This document shows, piece after piece, positions 16,909 through 25,596 of a stretch of 64,000 nucleotides of DNA (its first letter is position 1; the number at the start of each line of letters is the position of its first letter). Source of the DNA: an uncultured Paracoccaceae bacterium (GTDB taxonomy: Bacteria; Pseudomonadota; Alphaproteobacteria; Rhodobacterales; Rhodobacteraceae). The position numbers and the translations under genes were made by a program. The notes beneath the pieces were generated by a model, which was given only the letters and a program-made list of their open reading frames with translations, had not been told where the DNA came from and did no database searches. The stretch is from contig CANLYJ010000001.1 in the NCBI GenBank assembly GCA_947495295.1, forward strand, positions 620,001 to 684,000, written 5' to 3'.

Positions 16909-19716
16909 ATGGCAGCGTCCCGGATTACGGCCGTGCTTGGCCCGACCAACACGGGTAAAACCCACTACGCCATTGAACGGATGCTGTCCTATCGCACCGG
17001 TGTGATTGGTCTGCCGCTGCGCCTTTTGGCGCGCGAAGTTTATGACCGGATTGTTGCGGTGCGCGGCCCATCTGTCGTTGCTTTGGTCACGGGCGAGGAA
17101 CGGATTGTTCCCCCACGCGCCGCCTATTGGGTTTGCACCGTCGAGGCGATGCCAGAAGGCATGGGGTGCGACTTTCTGGCGGTGGACGAGATCCAGCTAT
17201 GCGCTGACCCTGAGCGGGGCCATGTGTTTACCGACCGGTTACTGCATGCCCGTGGCCTGCATGAAACCCTGTTTCTGGGTGCTGATACGATGCGCAGCGC
17301 GATTGCCGCCATGGTCCCCGAGGTGCAATTCATGCGTCGCGACCGGATGTCCCAATTGACCTATTCAGGTTCGAAAAAGATAAGCCGCATGCCTGCGAAA
17401 TCCGCCATTGTCGGATTTTCGGTTGAAAATGTCTATGCGATTGCAGAACTGCTGCGCCGCACAAAAGGCGGGGCAGCGGTTGTTATGGGCGCGCTATCCC
17501 CCCGGACCCGTAACGCCCAGGTCGAGATGTATCAGAACGGCGATGTCGATTATCTGGTCGCAACCGACGCCATTGGTATGGGGCTGAACCTTGATATCAG
17601 CCACGTCGCGTTTTCATCCCTGACCAAGTTTGACGGCCGCAGGATGCGCCATTTGCAGCCGGATGAGCTGGCCCAGATAGCGGGCCGTGCCGGTCGCCAT
17701 GTTGAGAACGGCACATTTGGCGTAACGGGTGAGGCCCCGCCGCTGGATGAGGCTGTGGCAGAGGCGATTTGCGATCACAGGTTTCAGCCTGTCAAGAAAT
17801 TGCAATGGCGCAACAGTGATCTGCAATTTGGATCTGTCCGCCGCTTGATCAGTAATCTGGAGGCGCGCACCGACGATATCTGGCTGACCCGCGTGCGCGA
17901 AAGCGATGATCTGCGCGCGCTCAAAACGCTGGCCGCAGATGCGGAGGTGGCGGCCCGTGCCACGGATGGACCATCGGTGAAACTGTTATGGGATGTCTGC
18001 CGTGTACCTGATTTTCGGGGCATTTCAGCGGGTGAACATGCTGGTCTGCTGACCCAGATTTTCACCGATCTGCACCAGCTTGGGCATGTTGATGCCAATT
18101 GGTTTGCCTTGCAGGTGAAACGGATTGACCGCAGCGATGGTGACATTGATACGCTGTCCAAAAGGCTGGCCTATATCCGCACTTGGACATATGTCGCGCA
18201 ACGCAAGGGTTGGCTGATTGACGAATCTCATTGGCGCGACGAGACCCGCGCGGTAGAAGACCGACTATCGGATGCACTTCATGGTGCATTGACGCAAAGA
18301 TTTGTGGACCGGCGGACCAGCATTCTGCTTCGCCGGCTCAAACAGAAGGAGAGCCTTGTGGCTGAGGTGAACGACAAGGGTGAAGTGACCGTCGAGGGCG
18401 AATTCGTCGGACGGTTGGAAGGGTTCCGTTTCCGGATGGATAAGGCGGGCAGCCCCGATGAGGCCAAGACATTGCGTCAGGCTTCGGTCGCGGCACTGGT
18501 GCCGCAGTTCCATCTGCGTGCTGACCGGTTTTATAATGCCCCCGATCCCGAGATTGATTTCACCGAACAGGGTGGATTGATGTGGGGCGATCAGGCGGTG
18601 GGCAAGCTGACCGCAGGTGCCGACCCGTTCAAGCCGGGTGTCGAGGCGTTTGCCGATGATGAGGCAGGCCCGGATGTCGCCGCCAAGGTGCAGCGCCGTT
18701 TGCAGCATTTCATCGACCGCAAGATTGCTGCTGGTTTTGAGGGCCTGCTGGCGCTGAAGAATGACGAGACGTTGACCGGTGCCGCCAAAGGCTTTGCCTA
18801 CCGTATGGCGGAAGGGTTTGGCATTCTGCCCCGTGGCGAGGTTGCCGAAGAGGTCAAGGCGCTGGATCAGGATGCCCGTGGGTCCTTGCGCAAACATGGT
18901 GTTCGTTTTGGCCAGTTCACGATATTCCAGCCCTTGCTGCTAAAACCCGCGCCCACCCGTTTGCGTCTGGTGTTATGGTCACTGACCAAAGGATTGCAGG
19001 AATTCCCCGAAAGCCCGCCCCCCGGCTTGGTCACTGTCCCGGCTTCCAAAGATGCAACACCGGGCTATTACGCCATGGCTGGGTATCGCGCTGCGGGCGA
19101 TAGGGCGATCCGTATCGATATGCTGGAACGTCTGGCTGACATGCTGCGTGATCAGGACAGCCGTGGTGGGTTTGAGGCCAATCCCGATATGTTGTCGATT
19201 ACCGGTATGACCCTCGACCAGTTTTCCGATCTGATGACCGGTCTGGGGTATAAGGCCGAAAAAGGTGAGCGGGAAAAGGTGAAGGCGGTTGCGACCGAAG
19301 CTGTTGCCGCGCCTACGGGTCAGAATGGTGATCCTGCGCCATCGACCCTACCGGCTGAAGTGCCTGGTGACACACCGGTCGAAGCGCCCGTTGATGTTCC
19401 CCAAGAGGCGCCAGCCGAAACCCCCGTGGAGGTGCCACCGACAACCGATGAGGTGCCCGCCGATACCACGCTTGAGGTTGTTGATACCGGCCCCGAGATG
19501 GAGGTGTTTTACACCTTCACATGGGGCGGTCGCGCGCCCCGGCAGGCCCGTCCACAAGGCGACCGACCGCGCGGGAAAGGCAAGCCGAAGGGTAAAGGTA
19601 AGCCCGGTGGTGGTAATCACAAACCGCAAAGCTTTCAGGCCAAGCCGAAAAAGGACAAGGCGATTGATCCCGACAATCCCTTTGCTGCCGCATTGGCGGG
19701 GTTCAAGAAGGATTGA
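16909..19716 (+). CDS. Suv3-like superfamily II RNA/DNA helicase with a long C-terminal tail
   Basis: 935 aa. Motif I is GPTNTGKT at the N-terminus, motif II is DEIQ (VDEIQLC), and motif VI is QIAGRAGRH, the combination seen in mitochondrial Suv3 and its alphaproteobacterial relatives. The helicase core spans about residues 1-300, followed by Suv3-type C-terminal regions. From about residue 780 the sequence becomes an acidic, Pro/Thr/Val-rich low-complexity linker, then a Lys/Arg/Gly-rich basic patch that could contact nucleic acid. The next gene begins inside its stop codon (TTGA). Confidence 0.88.
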   Translation: MAASRITAVLGPTNTGKTHYAIERMLSYRTGVIGLPLRLLAREVYDRIVAVRGPSVVALVTGEERIVPPRAAYWVCTVEAMPEGMGCDFLAVDEIQLCADPERGHVFTDRLLHARGLHETLFLGADTMRSAIAAMVPEVQFMRRDRMSQLTYSGSKKISRMPAKSAIVGFSVENVYAIAELLRRTKGGAAVVMGALSPRTRNAQVEMYQNGDVDYLVATDAIGMGLNLDISHVAFSSLTKFDGRRMRHLQPDELAQIAGRAGRHVENGTFGVTGEAPPLDEAVAEAICDHRFQPVKKLQWRNSDLQFGSVRRLISNLEARTDDIWLTRVRESDDLRALKTLAADAEVAARATDGPSVKLLWDVCRVPDFRGISAGEHAGLLTQIFTDLHQLGHVDANWFALQVKRIDRSDGDIDTLSKRLAYIRTWTYVAQRKGWLIDESHWRDETRAVEDRLSDALHGALTQRFVDRRTSILLRRLKQKESLVAEVNDKGEVTVEGEFVGRLEGFRFRMDKAGSPDEAKTLRQASVAALVPQFHLRADRFYNAPDPEIDFTEQGGLMWGDQAVGKLTAGADPFKPGVEAFADDEAGPDVAAKVQRRLQHFIDRKIAAGFEGLLALKNDETLTGAAKGFAYRMAEGFGILPRGEVAEEVKALDQDARGSLRKHGVRFGQFTIFQPLLLKPAPTRLRLVLWSLTKGLQEFPESPPPGLVTVPASKDATPGYYAMAGYRAAGDRAIRIDMLERLADMLRDQDSRGGFEANPDMLSITGMTLDQFSDLMTGLGYKAEKGEREKVKAVATEAVAAPTGQNGDPAPSTLPAEVPGDTPVEAPVDVPQEAPAETPVEVPPTTDEVPADTTLEVVDTGPEMEVFYTFTWGGRAPRQARPQGDRPRGKGKPKGKGKPGGGNHKPQSFQAKPKKDKAIDPDNPFAAALAGFKKD

Positions 19717-20090
19717 CCGATCCGCGCCCGACCATCCGGCTGGATAAATGGCTGTGGCAGGCGCGGTTCTTTAAATCGCGTAGCCTGGCCGCCGGGGTGG
19801 TCAGCGCGGGCAAGGTCAGGGTAGATAGCCAACCTGTCAGCAAACCCGCCCGCGCCGTGGGTCCGGGCGATGTGCTGACATTCGTACAGGCGCGCGAAAC
19901 CAAGGTTGTGCGCATTCTGGCCTGCGGCGAAAGACGCGGCCCCGCACCCGAGGCGCAAGCCCTGTACGAAGATCTGACCCCCGCACCGAGAGAACGCCCG
20001 GCAGAGGCGCGCGGCGCCAACCCCAAATACGAAAAGGGTGGCCGCCCGACGAAAAAGGACCGGCGGGATATGGGGCTGGATCAGCAGTAG
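19713..20090 (+). CDS. S4-domain RNA-binding protein (HslR/Hsp15 type)
   Basis: 125 aa. The S4 domain is complete: IRLDKWLWQARFFKSRSLAAGVVSAGKVRVD, then PGDVLTFVQA. The tail is basic (GGRPTKKDRRD), as in Hsp15, which recycles free 50S subunits carrying nascent chains. Translation starts at TTG 19713 overlapping the helicase TGA, so it depends on translation of the helicase. The pairing of these two genes is common in the order. Confidence 0.88.
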   Translation: MTDPRPTIRLDKWLWQARFFKSRSLAAGVVSAGKVRVDSQPVSKPARAVGPGDVLTFVQARETKVVRILACGERRGPAPEAQALYEDLTPAPRERPAEARGANPKYEKGGRPTKKDRRDMGLDQQ

Positions 20091-20118
20091 CTAGCGGCCC
20101 ATCGCCCGGAAAATCTCT

Positions 20119-21117
20119 CTACCCTCCAACAGCCCCTCTGAATTCTCGCATTAGACGAAACCCTAAGTTGTCGCGTCTGCGTGTTTCGAACGGTCCGTGT
20201 CGCGAAGCTGGGCGAAGATTATCCATTGCAGCATTAAATGATCCGCCTTTGCTAACGCGGTTACATGGGTTCTGCGAATCCCCGATTGCCAGATATGCGC
20301 TGGCAGTGGACAGGCCCAGATGTTCGGCTGACCAGCAAGATTGGGTCCATTCATAAACATTTCCGGACATGTGACGCAGACCCCACGCGTTTGCCGCGTC
20401 CAGATCATCGACCGGCACCGGGATACGCCTGTTGACGAGCAAAGGCATCTCAACACCTCTCAGACGTTCAGTCACATGACGCGAAAAATTGGCTTGGTCT
20501 GCCGTCAGGTCATCACCCTGAGCAAACCGGGTTTCAGTCCCGGCGCGTGCCGCGTATTCCCATTCCGCTTCCGTTGGCAATCGGTATACGTCGTTGCCCA
20601 GTTTGGCATTCAGCCAATCAGCGTATTCCAACGCATCCAGATAAGAAACGTTGATCACCGGATGGTTGGGGCCAAGCGGTGTATTCCTGTTAGGCGCGGC
20701 AACGGAATGATCGGGCACGTGGCTGCACCCTCCATCCGCGACGCATGTCATCCATTCATGATGCGTGACCTCATTGCGAGCTACGGCGAAAGGGATGTCC
20801 ATTTCGACCGGGTGGCGCGGATGCTCAAACGGTATGATGTTTATTTCATCCGGGCCGCGCACACGCCCTGTCGCGTTTTCCCTGTGAACATCACGAGGGT
20901 TGCGGGACTCGCCCTCTATCGCCCCCATCATGAACGATCCCGGCGGCATCACGATCATTTCCGGGCATTGGTCGCATTCGCGGAAACTGTCGAGGGGTTC
21001 CACGGTGCGCCCATCCGTCAGTGTAAATGAAACGCGGTCGTCGGGCAGCCCAGCCGATGGCAAGAACAGGCCGCAGATCGCCAGGGCGATACGTAATTTC
21101 ATAGAATGTGAATGCAT
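20119..21117 (-). CDS. Exported SUMF1/FGE-fold protein without the catalytic cysteines
   Basis: 332 aa. A signal peptide is visible (basic KLR, hydrophobic stretch, SAGLPDD). The SUMF1 fold begins with MPPGSFMMGAIEGE and shows the NEVTHHEWMTC, NVSYLDALEYADWLNAKLG, RLPTEAEWEYAARAG and MSGNVYEWTQSCW landmarks. The final RVSKGGSFN segment lacks the cysteine pair that formylglycine-generating enzymes use, so this is a structural or binding member of the fold. Four or more other cysteines could form disulfides. AAGG lies 10 bases before ATG 21117. Role unknown. Confidence 0.83.
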   Translation of the reverse strand: MHSHSMKLRIALAICGLFLPSAGLPDDRVSFTLTDGRTVEPLDSFRECDQCPEMIVMPPGSFMMGAIEGESRNPRDVHRENATGRVRGPDEINIIPFEHPRHPVEMDIPFAVARNEVTHHEWMTCVADGGCSHVPDHSVAAPNRNTPLGPNHPVINVSYLDALEYADWLNAKLGNDVYRLPTEAEWEYAARAGTETRFAQGDDLTADQANFSRHVTERLRGVEMPLLVNRRIPVPVDDLDAANAWGLRHMSGNVYEWTQSCWSAEHLGLSTASAYLAIGDSQNPCNRVSKGGSFNAAMDNLRPASRHGPFETRRRDNLGFRLMREFRGAVGG

Positions 21118-21226
21118 CTGTTTCTGACCTTAAAGAGCTTGCCGGCTTTACGGGCCGACTGCCGACGCTTCTTTCGGTAAGGACGATGTCAGGTCATTCG
21201 GGCACAAGTTTGACGTTGCGCTGATC

Positions 21227-22324
21227 CTAAGGCGTTTTGTCGAGCTTTGTTATGCCGATCTGCGCCATTGCGATGCTCATTTCATCGCTGAGTATGTCGA
21301 ACAGCCGGGTCAGCCCGTCTGCCCCGGCCGCCGCAATGGCGAATTGCAGGATGCGTCCGAAGAACGTGAAATCGGCACCCGCCTGCAATGCTTTCAGCGC
21401 GTCTTCGCCAGATCGCAAGCCGCTGTCGAAGAATAGCGGAAAATCCGACCCGACCGCATCGCGGATCGTGGGGATCATGGCGAATGGTGCTGGCGCGCTT
21501 TCCAATTGTCGTGCCCCGTGGCTCGAGACCTGGATCGCGTCCACCCCTTCGGATTTCAGTTGGCGGGCGTCTTCGGCATCCAGCACGCCCTTGACGACAA
21601 GGTTGCCATCCCACATGTCGCGCAGTTGTTTCAGCGTGTCCCATGTGGCGCGTGCCCGGCTTTCGGTGCGGTCAAAATCATAGCCATCCATGTCGAAATT
21701 GGCCATTTGCGGCTTGCCCGCTGCCAGTGAGGTCAGTGACCAGCGTGGATGTAGCGCGAAATCGATGAACTGCCTTGGCCCGATTTTGAAGGGCATCTTG
21801 AACCCGTGGCGCAATTCGCGTGGGCGCCGCCCGACCTCTGGCACGTCCACGGTCAGGACCAGCGTTTCATAGCCCGCCGCCTTGGCCCGTTCGACCAGTT
21901 TGAATGTGCCGCTGCCATCACCGCTGAAGTAAAGCTGGAACCATGCATTGCCTTCGGCCACTTCGATGATCTTTTCCATCGGGGTGGAGGCGACTGTGGA
22001 CACGCCGTGCGGGATTTTATGGCGTGCGGCGAGCCGGGCCAGCATCAGATCAGCCCCCGGCGCGGATAGGTTGCACATCCCCATTGGCGCAATCCCAAAC
22101 GGGCGCCCCGCCGTTTTCCCAAACAGTGGCAGGGCCAACGACCGCTGGCTGGTGTCGCGCAGGATGCGTGGCCGCAGCGTGGCGGCATCAAGGGCGGCCC
22201 GATTGCGCGCCGCCCCTGTTTCGGCCCCGGCAGAGCCATCAATATAGTCAAATATCATCCATGGCAGACGCCGTTTCGCCAATCGGCGTGCGTCATCCGC
22301 GCTATGGATGGCATTCGCGCCCAT
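21227..22324 (-). CDS. FMN-dependent 2-hydroxyacid dehydrogenase, candidate sulfolactate dehydrogenase
   Basis: 365 aa, the length of the lactate/glycolate oxidase family. The FMN-site landmarks are present: PFGIAPMGMCNL, WFQLYFSGD, LTVDVPEVGRR, and the catalytic-histidine motif SSHGARQLESAPAP. The family oxidises L-2-hydroxyacids. The start overlaps the comE stop (TGATG), making it the last gene of the sulfonate operon. In that position an enzyme converting 3-sulfolactate to 3-sulfopyruvate is required, so it is a good candidate for the SlcD-type activity. That is inference from context; the family alone would equally allow lactate or mandelate. Confidence 0.82.
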   Translation of the reverse strand: MGANAIHSADDARRLAKRRLPWMIFDYIDGSAGAETGAARNRAALDAATLRPRILRDTSQRSLALPLFGKTAGRPFGIAPMGMCNLSAPGADLMLARLAARHKIPHGVSTVASTPMEKIIEVAEGNAWFQLYFSGDGSGTFKLVERAKAAGYETLVLTVDVPEVGRRPRELRHGFKMPFKIGPRQFIDFALHPRWSLTSLAAGKPQMANFDMDGYDFDRTESRARATWDTLKQLRDMWDGNLVVKGVLDAEDARQLKSEGVDAIQVSSHGARQLESAPAPFAMIPTIRDAVGSDFPLFFDSGLRSGEDALKALQAGADFTFFGRILQFAIAAAGADGLTRLFDILSDEMSIAMAQIGITKLDKTP

Positions 22325-22878
22325 CAGGCTTTGACGGCTTCCATGAACCGGTGCCGGATCACGACCGGGTCCAATGTGATGACGGGCAGTTTGATATTGC
22401 CGCTGTCACATTTGCACACGATGATCGTCATCTCATCACTGTCGATGGCCGATTGCAGGACAGGGCCGAGGTCCTTGTCCTGTACTTCGATCACGTTTTC
22501 ACAGCCGCAGGCCGTGGCCACGGCAGCCAGCGATGTCTTTTGCCCGGCATAGGTCGGCTGGTCCCCGGTGGACCCGTAGGACCCGTTATCGATGATCAGC
22601 AGCGTATAGTTGCCTGTCGCGTTATTGGCGATGGTGGGCAGGGTGCCCAAATTGGTCAGAACCGACCCGTCCCCATCGATCGAGATGACAGGTTTGTCTT
22701 GCGCCAGCGCCAGGCCGAACCCGATGGAGGATGACAGCCCCATGGTGCCGAGCATGTAGAAGTTACGCTCATTATCGTCGATCATGTGCAGCTCTTGGCT
22801 GGGCAGACCGATGTTACACACCACCAGATGCGGGTTCAGGATTGGGGCGATTTCTTTCAGGATTTCAGAACGGATCAT
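22324..22878 (-). CDS. comE: Sulfopyruvate decarboxylase beta subunit
   Basis: 184 aa from ATG 22878. The TPP/magnesium motif is visible as DGDGSVLTNLGTLPTIANN ... IIDNGSYGSTG, and GTMGLSSSIGFGLA is the usual preceding helix. With ComD it decarboxylates 3-sulfopyruvate to sulfoacetaldehyde. The start overlaps the comD stop (ATGA) and the stop overlaps the hydroxyacid dehydrogenase start. A longer frame upstream of 22878 lies within comD and is not needed. Confidence 0.9.
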   Translation of the reverse strand: MIRSEILKEIAPILNPHLVVCNIGLPSQELHMIDDNERNFYMLGTMGLSSSIGFGLALAQDKPVISIDGDGSVLTNLGTLPTIANNATGNYTLLIIDNGSYGSTGDQPTYAGQKTSLAAVATACGCENVIEVQDKDLGPVLQSAIDSDEMTIIVCKCDSGNIKLPVITLDPVVIRHRFMEAVKA

Positions 22879-23381
22879 TGGTCGCCATAGCCTCCCCAGA
22901 AGTTGGCGTCGGTCAGGATCGCCACGGGTTTGTTGCACATGAAAGTGTATTTCAGGATGTTGTCGAATTCCTCGACATCTTTTTGCCAGTGGAAATGGTA
23001 GGTGGGGATGTTCAACTGGGCCAGCAGGGCCTTTGTATGAACGGCCATTTCAACCTGACAGGCGACCGGTTCGCGCAATTCACCCCGGTAGGAGATGATC
23101 ATCGGCAGTGGCATCCGGTAGAATTGGGTCAATGTGGCCAGCGTGTTGATTGTCACCCCGATGGCGGTGTTCTGCATGATGATCGCAGGCCGCTTGCCGC
23201 CCATGAAGGCCCCGGCGCAAAGCCCCATACCTTCGTCTTCTTTGTTGGATGGGATGTGGAAAATATCGTCGCGTTGGTCAATCTCTTCGATGACACCGGC
23301 CAGCTGTTTGCAGGGCACGGTGGTCACGAATGAGACATCGTTGGCGACAAGATCATCAGCGATCTTTTTGTCGATGTTCAT
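22875..23381 (-). CDS. comD: Sulfopyruvate decarboxylase alpha subunit
   Basis: 168 aa. The pyrimidine-binding half of a split TPP decarboxylase: VPCKQLAGVIE, NKEDEGMGLCAGAFMGGKRPAI (the conserved glutamate that activates TPP), QNTAIGVTINTLATL and PMIISYRGE. I chose ATG 23381, which has AAAGG at good spacing, over earlier ATGs in the frame. Together with comE it makes the two-gene enzyme known from coenzyme M synthesis and from sulfonate degraders. Confidence 0.9.
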   Translation of the reverse strand: MNIDKKIADDLVANDVSFVTTVPCKQLAGVIEEIDQRDDIFHIPSNKEDEGMGLCAGAFMGGKRPAIIMQNTAIGVTINTLATLTQFYRMPLPMIISYRGELREPVACQVEMAVHTKALLAQLNIPTYHFHWQKDVEEFDNILKYTFMCNKPVAILTDANFWGGYGDQ

Positions 23382-23424
23382 CAGGGTTTGCCTTTCTTTC
23401 ATGCGCCAATGCGCGTTTTGCGGA

Positions 23425-23835
23425 TTAGGAAGAACGGTGAACATGCACCGCGCAGGGTGCGTGCCGCACAACCCGTGCGGCCGTGGACCCCAGCAAATAG
23501 TCGCTGAGCCCCGGTTTGTGAGAGCCGATCACGATACAGTCCACGCCCTGTTCAGCGGCGAAGTCGATGATCGTCCGATAGGTGTGTCCCTTGATCAGGA
23601 CCGCATCGATCCCGTCGATCCCGGCCAGTTTGTCGTGCATCAATTTGCGCGCCTTTTCAAAACCTTCTTCGATCACATCTGCGTCCAGATAGGCCAGAAC
23701 AGAGCCTTGTGGCGCTTCGTGGACATGCAGGGCGATCACCTTACCGCTGCCGCCCGAGAGGGCCTTTGCGATCTCAAGCGTCTGCGCGGATATGCCGTGA
23801 TCAAGTGCCATGGGGACAAGTATTTTCGCGTACAT
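23425..23835 (-). CDS. Universal stress protein (UspA family)
   Basis: 136 aa. The single Usp domain ends with the ATP-binding signature GSHKPGLSDYLLGSTAARVVRHAPCAVHVHR (G-x2-G-x9-G-S/T pattern). KILVPMALD is the N-terminal strand. GGAGATC precedes ATG 23835. It lies inside the sulfonate operon between the zinc dehydrogenase and comD; UspA genes also appear in TRAP transporter operons (TeaD beside TeaABC in Halomonas), where the protein modulates transport. Confidence 0.88.
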   Translation of the reverse strand: MYAKILVPMALDHGISAQTLEIAKALSGGSGKVIALHVHEAPQGSVLAYLDADVIEEGFEKARKLMHDKLAGIDGIDAVLIKGHTYRTIIDFAAEQGVDCIVIGSHKPGLSDYLLGSTAARVVRHAPCAVHVHRSS

Positions 23836-23857
23836 CTTCGATCTCCTGTTCAGGGGC

Positions 23858-24838
23858 TTAGCCCCACGGGTTCAACACAATCTTGGGCGCGGCGACTTTG
23901 CCCGCCCGCAGGTCCTGAAACGCCCCGAACCCATCGGCCAGGCTGCGCTGTTCGCACCAGTCCAATGCGCCCAACCGCCCGTCAAAGATTGCAGCGGCGG
24001 TATCACGGAAATCCTGCGCGGTGTAGGTATAGGTCCCGATGAAGGTGATTTCCTGCAAGGTCATCCGGCGAATATCCAGCCCGCCCAGATCCTCGCCCAG
24101 CCCGACATGCGCGATCACACCCCCGGAGGCCGCAAGGGCAGAGGCGGTTTCGCGGGTTGCGGCATAGCCGACCGCGTCAATGACGATGGGAAAGCTGCCT
24201 TCGGGTTTTGCCACTGCGTTCTGGCCGCAATGATCGATCAGAAAGCTGCGCCGTGTCTCATTTGGTTCGGCCACGGTGATATCGGTGACCCCCATTGCAT
24301 GCAGCGCGAGGCTGGCCGCAAGCCCGATGGCCCCGCCGCCAAGAACCAGCGCGCGCCGATCCATGGATGGATGCAAGGCGTCCAGTGCCAGCTTGGCGGC
24401 GTGCCAGCTAACGGCGATGGGTTCGGCCAGCGCGGCTTTGTCGAACGGCACATCTTCGGGCACTTCGACAAGGTTTGTTGCAGGCATGGAAATGAACTGC
24501 GCAAACGCCCCTTCGCGTGGCGGCATAGAAATGATCTGGCGGTCGGGGCAGAGGTTTTCGCGCCCCGCCTTGCAGGCCGCGCAAGTCCCGCACGTCACCA
24601 GCGGGTTCACGGTGACACGTTTGCCATCCATTGGGCCGCCTTGGACGGTCCCTGCCGCCTCATGCCCCAGGATCAGTGGGGCAGGGCGGCGCGCGTCATG
24701 CCCCAGATAGGCATGCATGTCAGAACCGCAAATTCCCACAGCCTCAACCCGGATCAGGTGTTCGCCCGTTGCGGGGGCAGGGTCGGGGGCGTCCCGATAG
24801 CCAAGGGTTTCGACCCCATCGTAAACAAGCGCCTTCAT
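23858..24838 (-). CDS. Zinc-dependent alcohol dehydrogenase, HpsO/HpsP-type role
   Basis: 326 aa, MDR family. Catalytic zinc ligands are in GICGSDMHAYLGH and GHEAAG; the structural zinc site is the four-cysteine CGTCAACKAGRENLC; the nucleotide fold is VLGGGAIGLAASLAL. ATG 24838 overlaps the SDR stop (ATGA). In DHPS degraders two dehydrogenases next to hpsN are thought to interconvert DHPS enantiomers through a 2-keto intermediate. This gene and the SDR before it fit that pair by position; which activity belongs to which is not readable. Confidence 0.85.
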   Translation of the reverse strand: MKALVYDGVETLGYRDAPDPAPATGEHLIRVEAVGICGSDMHAYLGHDARRPAPLILGHEAAGTVQGGPMDGKRVTVNPLVTCGTCAACKAGRENLCPDRQIISMPPREGAFAQFISMPATNLVEVPEDVPFDKAALAEPIAVSWHAAKLALDALHPSMDRRALVLGGGAIGLAASLALHAMGVTDITVAEPNETRRSFLIDHCGQNAVAKPEGSFPIVIDAVGYAATRETASALAASGGVIAHVGLGEDLGGLDIRRMTLQEITFIGTYTYTAQDFRDTAAAIFDGRLGALDWCEQRSLADGFGAFQDLRAGKVAAPKIVLNPWG

Positions 24839-25596
24839 TTTGCGGTAAATCCCCCATCAACCATCAAAACCTGCCCGGTCACATATGACGATGCGTCCGA
24901 GCATAAGAACAGAACCGGCCCGTCGATATCCTGCAACGTGCCGTTGCGCCCCAGACATGTCTGATCGGCATTGCGCTGGGCGCGGGCCGGGTCGTCAAAC
25001 ACCGCCGCTGTCAGTTCGGTCGGGAAAAACCCCGGCCCAATGGCGTTGGCGGTGATCCCATGCGGTGACCATGCTTCGGCCATGGCGCGGGTCAGCTGCG
25101 CGATGCCGCCTTTGGTGGCCCCATAGGCGATGCCACCGGGGAAGGCGCGAGTCGTTTGCAGGCTGGCGAAATTCACGATCCGCCCCCAGCCTTTGGCCTT
25201 CATCGCGGGCACCAGTGCTTGTGACAGGAAAAATGGCGCAGAAAGGTTGATCGCCAGCGTCTGATCCCATCCTTCATCGGTGACATCATCCGCAACCTCG
25301 CGGGTGTTCAACCCTGCCGCATGGATGATGATATCGGGTGCGCCAAAGGGTGCGGCGATGTCCGTTGCCAATTGGGTGATGCCGGGCCGGTCCGTGATAT
25401 CGGCAGCCACGGCGGCGGCGTTGTCGCCGATTTCATCACGCATCTGTTGCAGCGCCTCTGCGCGTCGCGCGACCCCCACGACCTGCGCGCCCGCCGCAGC
25501 CAAAGCCACGGCGGCACGTCGTCCAAGGCCAGAGCTTGCGCCAGTGACGCAAGCGACCTTGCCCGTCAGGTCAAAAAGGGTGCGTGGATCAGCCAT
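24835..25596 (-). CDS. Short-chain dehydrogenase/reductase, HpsO/HpsP-type role
   Basis: 253 aa, classical SDR. NAD(P) motif TGASSGLG, the NxAG-equivalent HAAGLN, serine in VNFASLQTT and the catalytic YGATK (Tyr-x3-Lys), ending with VTGQVLMVDGG. The start is one base into the hpsN stop (TGATG) and the end overlaps the zinc dehydrogenase. Together with that neighbour it could convert one DHPS enantiomer to the other. Other 2-hydroxy/keto substrates are possible on family grounds. Confidence 0.86.
   Translation of the reverse strand: MADPRTLFDLTGKVACVTGASSGLGRRAAVALAAAGAQVVGVARRAEALQQMRDEIGDNAAAVAADITDRPGITQLATDIAAPFGAPDIIIHAAGLNTREVADDVTDEGWDQTLAINLSAPFFLSQALVPAMKAKGWGRIVNFASLQTTRAFPGGIAYGATKGGIAQLTRAMAEAWSPHGITANAIGPGFFPTELTAAVFDDPARAQRNADQTCLGRNGTLQDIDGPVLFLCSDASSYVTGQVLMVDGGFTAK

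Noticed and set aside
20119..21117. Formylglycine-generating sulfatase modifier
   Set aside because: The catalytic cysteine pair is absent and no sulfatase gene is present.
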